A stretch of 64,000 nt of DNA, taken from the NCBI RefSeq assembly GCF_000316195.1, contig NZ_JH994110.1, positions 870,621 to 934,620 on the forward strand. The letters run 5' to 3'. Both the position numbers and the translations under genes were made by a program. Under the pieces are notes generated by a model, which was given only the letters and a program-made list of their open reading frames with translations, had not been told where the DNA came from and did no database searches. The stretch is from Brachyspira hampsonii 30446 (GTDB taxonomy: Bacteria; Spirochaetota; Brachyspiria; Brachyspirales; Brachyspiraceae). Shown here piece after piece: positions 55,231 to 63,990 of this stretch; positions within the stretch are counted from its first letter, which is position 1, and every line of letters begins with the position of its first letter.

Positions 55231-56619
55231 TCAAATAAAAAACCTATTTACATAATCTATTATAAATATTGCAAGCACTATAAAAGGAAGTATATAAGAC
55301 ACATAAAATCTAGCCCATTTAGGAAATTTAATACCTTTGCCTGTATCAGCTTCTTTTATAAAATTATCCCAGCCCCAGCCGAAATTTCTAGTACAGAATA
55401 TTAGTATTATTATACCGCCTAAAGGAAGAAAATTATTGCTCACCAAAAAATCAAGACCGTCAGCTATAGTGCTTCCCTCTCCTAGAGGTTTTATAAATGA
55501 AAGTACATTAAATCCTAATGCTGTAGGAAGACTTAATATGAATATACTCACAGCAACGATTATTGTAGTTTTTTTACGAGGCATTTTAGTTTCTGACATA
55601 GTAAAGGCTATAATATTTTCAAATACAGCTATAATTGTAGTTAAAGCTGCCATTGACAAAAATAAGAAAAATAAAGCTCCCCATAATCTTCCTAAAACCA
55701 TAGAATTAAATATATTAGGCAATGTAAGAAATACTAATCCAGCCCCTTCTCCGGGATTGATTCCAAAAGAGAAAGTAGTAGGAAATATTACAAGCCCTGA
55801 AAGAAATGCTATTAAAGTATCAAGTCCCATAACCATAACGGATTCACCTGTTAGAGAATAATCTTTATCAATATAGCTTCCGAATATAGTCATAGCTCCA
55901 ATACCTAAACTCAAAGTAAAGAATGACTGACCTATAGCGGCATAAGCTACAGAGAAAAATCCCTTTATACCCCCGCTGAACATTTTATTTACATCTGGAA
56001 GCAAATAAAATTTAAGACCTTCTTTAGCATTTGGAAGAGTAATAGCTCTTATTATAAGAACAAAAAGAACAAGTAAAAGCAAAGTCATCATAACTTTAGT
56101 AACTTTTTCTACACCATTTTCAAGCCCCATCATACATACAACAGTAGCTATTATTACTGATATTGTCATCCATAATATTAAAGCAGAAGGAGAGGCAAGA
56201 AGCATATTAAAGAATTCACCGACCTGCTGCGGATTAAGTCCTTGAAATTTACCAATAGCCATAAAGTAACAGTATGATAAACACCAGCCTGCTACAGTGG
56301 TATAGAACATCATAAGCAAAACGCATCCGAATATTTGTATATAACCTACGATATGCCATTTATATCCTTTCTTTTGTAAAGCCCTATAAGAACCAGCTAA
56401 ATCCCTTTTACCAGCCCTTCCCACAGAAAACTCCATAACAAGTATAGGAAGCCCTAATATTACAAGAGAGACTAAATAGAGAAGAACAAATAAAGCTCCG
56501 CCGTATTTTCCTGTAATATAAGGAAATCTCCATACATTGCCAAGACCTATAGCACATCCTGCTGAAACTAATAAAAATCCTAATCTGCTTGAAAGTTTTT
56601 CTCTATTATTATCATGCAT
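55231..56619 (-). CDS. neurotransmitter:sodium symporter family transporter
   Basis: This 462-residue polytopic NSS (SNF) transporter resembles LeuT/MhsT. The N-terminal SSRLGFLLVSAGCAIGLGNVWRFPYITGKYGGALFVLLYL carries the unwound helix-1 Na+ and substrate site. GLPILVMEFSVGRAGKRD, FSVAYAAIGQSFFTLSLGIGAMTIFGSY and a GINPGEGAGLVFLTLP segment follow. It probably imports an amino acid with Na+. The 3' end is close to a repeat copy. It lies 20 nt downstream of the OmpA-like gene on the same strand, so the two could share a transcript. Confidence 0.93.
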   Translation of the reverse strand: MHDNNREKLSSRLGFLLVSAGCAIGLGNVWRFPYITGKYGGALFVLLYLVSLVILGLPILVMEFSVGRAGKRDLAGSYRALQKKGYKWHIVGYIQIFGCVLLMMFYTTVAGWCLSYCYFMAIGKFQGLNPQQVGEFFNMLLASPSALILWMTISVIIATVVCMMGLENGVEKVTKVMMTLLLLVLFVLIIRAITLPNAKEGLKFYLLPDVNKMFSGGIKGFFSVAYAAIGQSFFTLSLGIGAMTIFGSYIDKDYSLTGESVMVMGLDTLIAFLSGLVIFPTTFSFGINPGEGAGLVFLTLPNIFNSMVLGRLWGALFFLFLSMAALTTIIAVFENIIAFTMSETKMPRKKTTIIVAVSIFILSLPTALGFNVLSFIKPLGEGSTIADGLDFLVSNNFLPLGGIIILIFCTRNFGWGWDNFIKEADTGKGIKFPKWARFYVSYILPFIVLAIFIIDYVNRFFI

Positions 56620-56643
56620 AATTTACACCTATGAAAAATATCA

Positions 56644-57210
56644 TTATTTTGACATTGTTAAGTTATTTATATAATTGGTATATATATTCATATCATTGCT
56701 ATTTTCTATTAAAATAAATTCTACCCTTCTATTTTCTTCAATTTTTGGATATTCGCTTAGTAAATCATGAAGTCCGTAATTAGTAAATTTATTTAAAATT
56801 CCATTTGTTACAGCTAAATACACATTGTAAGATCTTATGTATGATAAATCATCAATATTTTTTCTGTTATATAGAAATAATATATCTCTTCTATCATATC
56901 TATTTGTAGTTTTTTTATATTCATCAGTACTTGTATGACCTTCTATAATAATCATCATAATATTAGTACTTTTGCTTACATTTCCAACATATTGAACAGT
57001 ATTTAGATATTTTTTTAAGTCTAATTCTCCGCTATTAAATTGAAACATTATATTTTCTGGTACTATTAATACTTTTCCTCTTTCAGTCATTTTATATTCA
57101 TATTGATGTTTTATTTCTTTTGGCTTTTTGTAAGTTGATATTACTATTGCTCCGTAAGCGTTTATGGCTATTAATAATGCGGCAAAGAGTATATTTATTT
57201 TCTTTAACAT
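56644..57210 (-). CDS. OmpA-family periplasmic protein
   Basis: The protein has 188 residues. The signal peptide ends near NAYGA (~20). The OmpA-like peptidoglycan-binding fold is seen as IMFQFNSGELDLKKYLNTV, then IIEGHTSTDEY, SYIRSYNVYLAVTNGI, and ENRRVEFILIE (the usual Asn-Arg-Arg-Val-Glu-Phe ending). One deviation is that the Asp of the usual GHTD motif is Ser here (GHTST). It may anchor the cell envelope to peptidoglycan. An isolated gene; role inferred from fold. Confidence 0.85.
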   Translation of the reverse strand: MLKKINILFAALLIAINAYGAIVISTYKKPKEIKHQYEYKMTERGKVLIVPENIMFQFNSGELDLKKYLNTVQYVGNVSKSTNIMMIIIEGHTSTDEYKKTTNRYDRRDILFLYNRKNIDDLSYIRSYNVYLAVTNGILNKFTNYGLHDLLSEYPKIEENRRVEFILIENSNDMNIYTNYINNLTMSK

Positions 57211-57472
57211 ATTTTAACTTTCCTTTTTTACATAAAATTATTATACAATATATAAAAAAAATTTAAATATTTTTTTGCTGTCAGATAAAAATGCAGAAAT
57301 AAAAAATTATATATAATACAATGCCTAATTATATTGTAAAAATTAATTAAATATAAAAAAATTGCTGAATTTTTTACAATAAAATTGACAATAAGAAAAA
57401 TAACATTATACTATATAAATAAGTAATGACTTAAAATTTATATGAATATTTTATTTTAGAGGAGAGTTTATT

Positions 57473-60436
57473 ATGGCATCAAAAAAGATGGTTTACTTCT
57501 TTGGTAATGGTAAATCTGAAGGCGCTAAAGAAACGAAGGCTCTTTTAGGCGGAAAAGGTTTAGGACTTGCACAAATGACAGAAAGTAAAGTACCTGTACC
57601 TGCTGGTTTCACAATTACTACAGAAGTTTGTGATTACTATTCAAAAAATAAGTCATATCCTAAAGGCTTAGAAAAACTAGTTGATGAAAATATTAAGAAA
57701 CTAGAAAAAGCAATGGGTATGCAGTTTGGAAATCCAAAGCAGCCGCTTTTGGTTTCAGTTCGTTCAGGAGCTGCTATCTCTATGCCTGGTATGATGGATA
57801 CTATACTTAATCTAGGTATTAATGAAAAAGTAGTAGAAGGTCTTGTAGAAAAAACTAATAATCCTAGATTTGCTTGGGATGCTTATAGAAGATTTATACA
57901 GATGTTCGGTGATGTTGCTATGGGTGTTGATCATGATAAGTTTGAGGAGATATTAGACGAGAGAAAAAGAGATATAGCACCTAAAGTTGGAAAAGCCGAA
58001 AAAGATGTTAAAGATACAGATTTAGATGTTGAAGATTTAAAAATAGTAGTAGAAAAATATAAAGCTATGTATAAAGAGGATAAAGGCGAAGAATTCCCAG
58101 AAGATCCTAAAGTACAATTATGGCATGCTATTAATGCAGTATTTAGAAGCTGGAATAACCCTAGAGCTGAAGCATACAGAAAATTAAATGACATAAGAGG
58201 GCTTTTAGGTACTGCTGTTAATGTTCAGGCTATGGTATTTGGTAATATGGGAAATACTTCTGCTACAGGAGTATGTTTCTCCCGTAACCCTTCTACAGGT
58301 GAAAATAAATTCTATGGTGAGTTCTTAATCAATGCTCAAGGTGAAGATGTTGTTGCCGGTATTAGAACTCCTCAGGAAATTACATTAGAAGGCAGTTTGG
58401 AATGGGCTAAAAATAACTCTATAAGCGAAGAAGAAAGAAAATCTAAGTATCCTTCTCTTGAAGAAGTTATGCCTAATGTATATAAACAATTAGTAAGCTA
58501 TAAAAATCAATTAGAAAAATATTACAGCGATATGCAGGATATGGAATTTACTATACAGGAAGGCAAGCTTTATATGCTTCAAACTCGTAATGGTAAAAGA
58601 ACTGCTGCTGCTGCTGTAAGAATAGCGGTTGAACTTGCTGAGGCTAAAATAATATCTAAAGAAGAAGCTATAATGAGAGTAAATCCTTCTGATTTAGATC
58701 AGCTGCTTCACCCAATGTTCGATCCTGCAGCTAAAAAAGGTGCTAAAGTTCTTGCTAAAGGATTAAATGCGTCTCCTGGTGCTGCTGTTGGTAAAGTAGT
58801 ATTTGCAGCTGACAGAGCTGAAGCTATGAAAGAAGCAGGAGAACAGGTTGTACTTGTTCGTATAGAAACTAGCCCTGAAGATATTAAAGGAATGAATGCT
58901 GCTGAAGGTATATTAACTGCTAGAGGCGGTTCTACTTCACATGCTGCTGTTGTTGCACGCGGTATGGGTAAATGCTGTGTTGCAGGCTGCAGTGCTTTGG
59001 AAATAGACTACGCTAATAAATGTATGAAAGTAGGCGATGATGTAATTAATGAAGGCGATTATATTTCTATAGATGGTTCTACAGGCGAAGTTATGTTAGG
59101 ACAGGTTGCTACTAAAGATTCAGAAATGTCAGAGGACTTCAAAAAACTTATGCAATGGGCTGATGAAATAAGAATAAAAAATAAATTTGAAGTTCATACT
59201 AATGCTGATACTCCTAATGATGCACAAATTGCTAGAAAATTCGGTGCTGAAGGTATAGGATTATGCCGTACTGAACACATGTTCTTTAATGCTGACAGAA
59301 TTAAAAGTGTAAGACAGCTTATACTTGTTGCTGAAGAAGTTAAGCAGTTGAAAGAAAAATTAGAAGCTGCTGAAAAAATAGGCGATAAGAAAACTATAGA
59401 AGAACTTGAGCCTTTATACAGAGAGCCTAGAAAACTTTATGATGAGGCTTTAGCAAGTATTCTTCCTATGCAAAGAGAAGACTTTATCGGAATATTTACT
59501 GCTATGAATGGATATCCTGTAACAATAAGACTTCTTGATCCGCCTTTGCATGAGTTCATTCCTCATGAAGATTCTCAATTGCAGGAGCTTTCTAGTGAAA
59601 TGAATGTTCCTTTTGATAAACTTAAAGCCATAAGAGATTCTTTACATGAATTTAACCCTATGCTTGGACATAGAGGCTGCCGTCTTGGTATTACTTACCC
59701 TGAAATCTATGATATGCAGGCTAGAGCTATATTAGAGGCTGCTGTTAAAGTTAAGAAAAATGGTGTAGATGTTCACCCTGAAATAATGATTCCTCTTGTT
59801 GGTACTTTGAAAGAATTAAAAATTATTAAAGATAGAATCATTAAAATAGCAGATGAAGTATTTGAGAAAGAAGGTTCTAAAGTTGAGTATAAAGTGGGTA
59901 CTATGATAGAAGTTCCTAGAGCTGCTTTAGTTGCTGATAAAATAGCTACAGAAGCAGAGTTCTTCTCATTTGGTACTAATGACTTAACTCAAATGGGAGG
60001 AGGTTTCTCTAGAGATGATGCCGGTAAATTCTTAAAAGACTATGTTAATAAAGAAATATACGAAAAAGATCCTTTCCAATCATTGGATCAGGAAGGTATA
60101 GGAGAGCTTTTGAGAATCGGTGTTACTAAAGGAAGAGCTGCTAATAAAAAACTTATTGTTGGTATCTGCGGTGAGCATGGAGGAGATCCTGCTACAGTTA
60201 TGTTCTGTTACAGTATAGGACTTAACTATGTAAGCTGTTCTCCTTACAGAGTGCCTATAGCAAGACTTGCCGCTGCTCAGGGAATAATAAGTTCTAAAAC
60301 AGCTAAAAAACCAGCTGCCAAAAAAGCAGATAGTAAAACTGCATCTGCTAAAAAAACAGCTTCTAAAGTAACAGCTGCTAAAAAAGCACCTGCTAAGAAA
60401 ACACCTGCTAAGAAAACTTCAGGAAGAAAAAAATAA
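57473..60436 (+). CDS. ppdK: pyruvate phosphate dikinase with a lysine-rich C-terminal tail
   Basis: The enzyme interconverts pyruvate and phosphoenolpyruvate with ATP/AMP + PPi; in anaerobes it often works in glycolysis. It has 987 residues, longer than the usual ~880-910. The ATP-grasp domain starts KMVYFFGNGKSEGAKETKALLGGKGLGLAQM; the catalytic histidine is in ARGGSTSHAAVVARGMG; the PEP-binding TIM barrel includes CRTEHMFF, SFGTNDLTQM and the catalytic cysteine in GICGEHGGDP. Uniquely, residues ~940-987 form a histone-H1-like tail of about 17 Lys in KKPAAKK/AKKTPAKKT units. GAGGAG precedes the ATG, and a strong terminator follows. The tail may bind nucleic acid or polyphosphate, or act in regulation; this is speculation. 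Confidence 0.97.
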   Translation: MASKKMVYFFGNGKSEGAKETKALLGGKGLGLAQMTESKVPVPAGFTITTEVCDYYSKNKSYPKGLEKLVDENIKKLEKAMGMQFGNPKQPLLVSVRSGAAISMPGMMDTILNLGINEKVVEGLVEKTNNPRFAWDAYRRFIQMFGDVAMGVDHDKFEEILDERKRDIAPKVGKAEKDVKDTDLDVEDLKIVVEKYKAMYKEDKGEEFPEDPKVQLWHAINAVFRSWNNPRAEAYRKLNDIRGLLGTAVNVQAMVFGNMGNTSATGVCFSRNPSTGENKFYGEFLINAQGEDVVAGIRTPQEITLEGSLEWAKNNSISEEERKSKYPSLEEVMPNVYKQLVSYKNQLEKYYSDMQDMEFTIQEGKLYMLQTRNGKRTAAAAVRIAVELAEAKIISKEEAIMRVNPSDLDQLLHPMFDPAAKKGAKVLAKGLNASPGAAVGKVVFAADRAEAMKEAGEQVVLVRIETSPEDIKGMNAAEGILTARGGSTSHAAVVARGMGKCCVAGCSALEIDYANKCMKVGDDVINEGDYISIDGSTGEVMLGQVATKDSEMSEDFKKLMQWADEIRIKNKFEVHTNADTPNDAQIARKFGAEGIGLCRTEHMFFNADRIKSVRQLILVAEEVKQLKEKLEAAEKIGDKKTIEELEPLYREPRKLYDEALASILPMQREDFIGIFTAMNGYPVTIRLLDPPLHEFIPHEDSQLQELSSEMNVPFDKLKAIRDSLHEFNPMLGHRGCRLGITYPEIYDMQARAILEAAVKVKKNGVDVHPEIMIPLVGTLKELKIIKDRIIKIADEVFEKEGSKVEYKVGTMIEVPRAALVADKIATEAEFFSFGTNDLTQMGGGFSRDDAGKFLKDYVNKEIYEKDPFQSLDQEGIGELLRIGVTKGRAANKKLIVGICGEHGGDPATVMFCYSIGLNYVSCSPYRVPIARLAAAQGIISSKTAKKPAAKKADSKTASAKKTASKVTAAKKAPAKKTPAKKTSGRKK

Positions 60437-60470
60437 TAGATAAAATATTTATATAAATGAATTTTGAAAA

Positions 60471-60508
60471 GGGCTTGACTTTGCATATAAAGTTAAGCCC
60501 TATTTTTT
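60471..60508 (+). terminator. rho-independent terminator of ppdK
   Basis: GGGCTTGACTTTG pairs with AAAGTTAAGCCC with a small loop, followed by a T run. Confidence 0.9.
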
Positions 60509-60512
60509 ATTA

Positions 60513-60901
60513 GAGCTGTTGCAATTTTGTATTTTTATACAGTTGTGATTAAAAATACATAATATAAATTTTATTTATAGTAGTTTTATATATTATTTTT
60601 TGTTTTAAATGTAATATAATTTTATACAAATAAGATATAAAAATGCAGTCTTTCGCCTGCCAAAGGCACACAGAGTGAGGCGTACTTCGTATGTTTCTCG
60701 CCTGCCGAAGGCACGCACGGCGAGGCGTACTTCGTATGTGCCACACCGAAGGCGGACAGGCGTCACAAAAGAAGTGGGGGTTGCCGAAGGCACGCAGAGC
60801 GTGGCACGACTGTGTGCTTCGCAGCAAAGTCTCAACTATAATCAAAAAAATATTAAATTAAAAAACTATAAATATTAAAAATTTGAGTTTTGAAACAAGT
60901 C
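60513..60901. mobile_element. long MITE-like element with hybrid ends
   Basis: The left end GAGCTGTTGCAATTTTG is of the GTTGCAA type, while the right end GAGTTTTGAAACAAGTC is of the GTTTCAA type. A ~45-bp tandem duplication (TCGCCTGCC...GTACTTCGTATGT) lies in the core. The right half is almost identical to the element in hicA at 46042. At 389 bp it is the longest copy. Frames inside are non-coding. Confidence 0.82.
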
Positions 60902-60902
60902 T

Positions 60903-61020
60903 AATATAATAAAAGCTTGGGTGGGCATGCTTTAATGAATTAAGCAAAAAAACATTATGATTTTTTATATTTTATATAAAACAAAAAATCATAATGGGTG
61001 GGATTTAAAATATATTTTAT
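60903..61020. repeat. inverted copy of the ~125-bp repeat family with an internal hairpin
   Basis: It reads GCTTGGGTGGGCATGCTTTA and later ATGGGTGGGATTTAAA, the reverse of the CCCACCC words at 51.5 kb. Between them lies a 13-bp inverted repeat (CATTATGATTTTT...AAAAATCATAATG). Confidence 0.6.
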
Positions 61021-61036
61021 TATCAATAATAAAAAA

Positions 61037-61070
61037 ATAAGAGCTTACTTGTTTTAAGTAAGCCCTTATT
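61037..61070 (-). terminator. terminator after the NanM-like gene
   Basis: On the minus strand AATAAGGGCTTACTT pairs with AAGTAAGCTCTTATT, followed by a T run. Confidence 0.88.
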
Positions 61071-61105
61071 TATGGAAAACTTTTAATAATAGATATTGTC
61101 TTTAC

Positions 61106-62287
61106 TTAATTAGCTACAATTGTACCAATATACATTTTATCAGTTCTTACACCTGGTTTAATTTCACCATTAATAGAATATATTATATTTCCTATTAATA
61201 TCAAACCTTCGCCGCAAGGAGCATCAAAAGGAACTTCTCCTATTGTTTTCCAAGTATTAGAATCACAGTTATAAATTAATATATTGCTATTCCAATTAAA
61301 CTCATAAGGATCAGCACCGAAATATCCGGCTCTAAAATTAGCTAATTCACTACCTTGAAGATTAGCTAAATTATAAACAGCATCATCATAAATAGCTTTA
61401 TTAAATCCGCCTATAACAAGCATTTCACTTTCATTAAGTTTAACTGATACAGCACCAAGTAAAGATATCCCTTCGCCATTAATGGATACATCAGCAACTT
61501 TTTCCCAAGTATTTTTTTCAAAATCATACTTATAACCATCAGTATATGCTGTAGCATCACCTCCGCTGAATACATATATATTGCCGTTTAATAATTGAGC
61601 AACTGCCTGAGTTCTGCTTTCTTCTCCAGGTACAGGAGCTAATTCTTTAGTTTCTTTAGTAGTTAAATCATATTCATAAACTTTATTGCTTCCTTTGCCT
61701 GCTTGTTTTCCTGTGATAACATATAATTTATTATCTTTATAAACAGCTACCCCATTTTGTAATGTGAAAGGTAAATCCCCTATCTTTTCAACATTTAATT
61801 TATTATTTTTTAATGTTATAAATAATATATCATCATCAGCTTCAGGATTTGAAGATCCGCCTATATAGTATATTCCGTCTGCAGTAGTTACAGAAGCACC
61901 ATATCCTATTTCATTTTCTAAGTTAATATGCTCTACAACTTCTAATACTCCGTTTTTATCTTCAAGCATGTAAACATCAGAATAAGTTTTTTTAGCTCCG
62001 CCATTAAGTACAGATTCTTCAGGGAAATTAGCTCCGCCGCCTACAACTATATATTTATCAGCTAAAGAACCATATAAAAGTCCTGCTGTACCAATATTTT
62101 TTTCCATTCCTGTCTGAGCAGGCAAATGTCCGCCCACTTCCCAAAGGATTTTTTTATCTGTTTCAGGATCTAATATCCTCTCTACCGTATTACTATTGAA
62201 TGAAAATCCAAATTGTATAGAACCATGCTTTGAACAGCTTAGTAGTAATGATAAAATTAATAATAATACTAAATAAAATTTTTTCAT
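61106..62287 (-). CDS. nanM: NanM-like kelch-repeat lipoprotein (putative N-acetylneuraminate epimerase)
   Basis: The protein has 393 residues. The lipoprotein signal ends LLLSC (Cys18). The rest is a six-bladed kelch propeller with repeated VVGGGANFPEE, YYIGGSSNP, YVITGKQAG, YVFSGGDATAY and LVIGGFNKA blocks, like NanM/YjhT cyclically permuted mutarotases. NanM converts alpha- to beta-sialic acid in the periplasm. It lies 17 nt downstream of a symporter gene, making a sialate-uptake operon likely. The gene is intact. The symbol is a homology-based guess; other mutarotase functions are possible. Confidence 0.85.
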   Translation of the reverse strand: MKKFYLVLLLILSLLLSCSKHGSIQFGFSFNSNTVERILDPETDKKILWEVGGHLPAQTGMEKNIGTAGLLYGSLADKYIVVGGGANFPEESVLNGGAKKTYSDVYMLEDKNGVLEVVEHINLENEIGYGASVTTADGIYYIGGSSNPEADDDILFITLKNNKLNVEKIGDLPFTLQNGVAVYKDNKLYVITGKQAGKGSNKVYEYDLTTKETKELAPVPGEESRTQAVAQLLNGNIYVFSGGDATAYTDGYKYDFEKNTWEKVADVSINGEGISLLGAVSVKLNESEMLVIGGFNKAIYDDAVYNLANLQGSELANFRAGYFGADPYEFNWNSNILIYNCDSNTWKTIGEVPFDAPCGEGLILIGNIIYSINGEIKPGVRTDKMYIGTIVAN

Positions 62288-62304
62288 GATTTTTCCTTAT
62301 AAAA

Positions 62305-63834
62305 TTATTTATTTTTCATAGTTGTAGAATAAGTTAATCCTTTTATTTTTTCTGCAGATGGTTTTCCAAAAACAAAAGAAGCTAAGAAAGAACCTATTAC
62401 ACCAACACCTATAATTATAAATGAAAGCATAAACTCAAAAATTTTAGGTTTAGCATACCCTGGTATAAATTTAGTAAGCATTCCTGCAGGATCGCTTATA
62501 TAAAATGCCACTATAACAGAAAGTATAAATCCTACCCATACAGCTTTAGTTTCAATTTTATCAAAGAATATACCTACCAAGAATACAGCAGCTATAGGAC
62601 CTCCCAAAAGACCTGTTATAGCTTGGAAGTATAAGAACATATCACCCTGACCATTATATATGAAATAAATAGCAAGCAATGTACTAAATATACCTACAAC
62701 CCAGCTTGATAATCTAGCAAATTTTAATTTAGAAGCATCTTCCATACCAGGTTTTAAAAACTCTAATATATCAGCAGTCATACAAGTAGAAACAGAGTTA
62801 AGACTTGAAGATACTGTAGACTGAGCGGCAGCAAATATAGCAGCTATTACAAGTCCGGATATACCAACAGGCAAAGCATTTACAACGAAATAAGGAAGTA
62901 TAGCATTACCATTAACAGTTTCAGGTAAAGGAGTTTTGAAATGGAAATAAATATACAAAGCAGAACCCATACCTATAAATATTACTATACTAGTACAAAG
63001 CAAAGGAATATTCATATACAAACTTTTTTTTGCTTCATGTTCATTTTTATTTGTAGAGTATCTTTGAACTATATCTTGGCTTCCTATATAAGAATATATA
63101 GAATTAACAAAACCTCCTACTATCATAACCCATATACTAGATTTAGCTAAATCTAATGAGAAGAAATCAGGACTTATGATTTTACCGTCATCTGCTAAAA
63201 GCTGAAAACCTTGACCTATTCCTTCAGGGGCAGAAGAGAAACCTACAATAATAATTAGGAAAGCTCACAAAAGAAGTACAACTGTTTGTATAGCATCAGA
63301 CCATAATACTGCCTCTATACCGCCCATAGATGTATAAGCAACACAGAATATAGAAACAATTACGGTTATTAAAACAGGATTAAGTGCTGGAAGTACTTGC
63401 TGTATAGCCAAAGTAGGAAGATAAATTACTATAGCCATTCTTACCACATGGAAAAGTATAAATGTTAAACTTCCAACTAATCTGAAAGAACTATTAAATC
63501 TTTTTCCTAAATACTCATAAGCAGTTGTAACATTAACTCTTCTAAAGAATGGTACAAATGTAGGAGCTACCCACAATACTATCAAAATAATACCCAAAGG
63601 AGCCATACCCAAAAGCCAGCTGTTATTATAAACAGAAGCCGGTATAGCAATAAATGAAATAGATGATAAAGCTGTAGCGTAAATACTCATAGCTGTTACC
63701 AAAGCAGGAACTCTTCCTCCTGCTTTAAAATAATCATCTGTAGATTTTGTTCTTTTGGCAAAAAACATACCAATTAGAAACATTACGACAAAGTATAGCC
63801 CAATGACTACCCAGTCAAACCAATGCCAAGCCAT
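62305..63834 (-). pseudogene. sodium:solute symporter (sialate-type) with a premature TGA
   Basis: Two open pieces, 63834-63265 and 63126-62305, are in one frame. The only break is TGA at 63265-63267 (codon 190), between VVLLL and AFLIIIVGFSSAPEGIGQGFQLL, which continues without interruption to the second piece. The full product would be 509 residues of an SSS family symporter: MFFAKRTKSTDDYFKAGGRVPALVTAMSIYATALSSISFI, YTSMGGIEAVLWSDAIQ, and ISGLVIAAIFAAAQSTVSSSLNSVSTCM. Beside a NanM-like gene, sialate uptake is likely. AGGAGA lies 7 nt before the ATG, and a strong promoter is present. Alternatives: sequencing error, or a strain-specific loss of uptake. The TGA has no visible recoding signal. 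Confidence 0.85.
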
Positions 63835-63857
63835 ATTAAGTTCTCCTATAAATAATA

Positions 63858-63873
63858 TTGTTCACGTGAACAA
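63858..63873 (-). promoter_or_regulatory. perfect palindromic operator
   Basis: The 16-bp palindrome TTGTTCACGTGAACAA lies just downstream of the -10 box and 24 nt before the symporter start. That position suits a repressor blocking initiation, presumably of the GntR, LacI or RpiR type and responding to sialate or amino sugar. The regulator is not in the window. Confidence 0.85.
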
Positions 63874-63877
63874 CTAT

Positions 63878-63906
63878 AGTATAGTCAAATAAATTTGCGT
63901 TGTCAA
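63878..63906 (-). promoter_or_regulatory. sigma-70 promoter of the symporter-nanM operon
   Basis: On the minus strand TTGACA (63901-63906) and TATACT (63878-63883) are separated by exactly 17 bp, close to consensus. Confidence 0.85.
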
Positions 63907-63990
63907 TAAAATACAAGAATAAATTAAATTTTATAATAAAAAATAGATTTATAAAAACATGGATAAAATCAGTTGTTTATTACTTAAATA

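Noticed and set aside
60549..60878. Overlapping frames on both strands in the 60.6-60.9 kb element
   Set aside because: They are produced by the GC-rich core of a MITE-like element; similar frames appear in other copies, with no ribosome binding sites.
63265..63267. Selenocysteine at the TGA of the symporter
   Set aside because: No redox context, the position is in a membrane helix, and no hairpin typical of SECIS was seen after the TGA.
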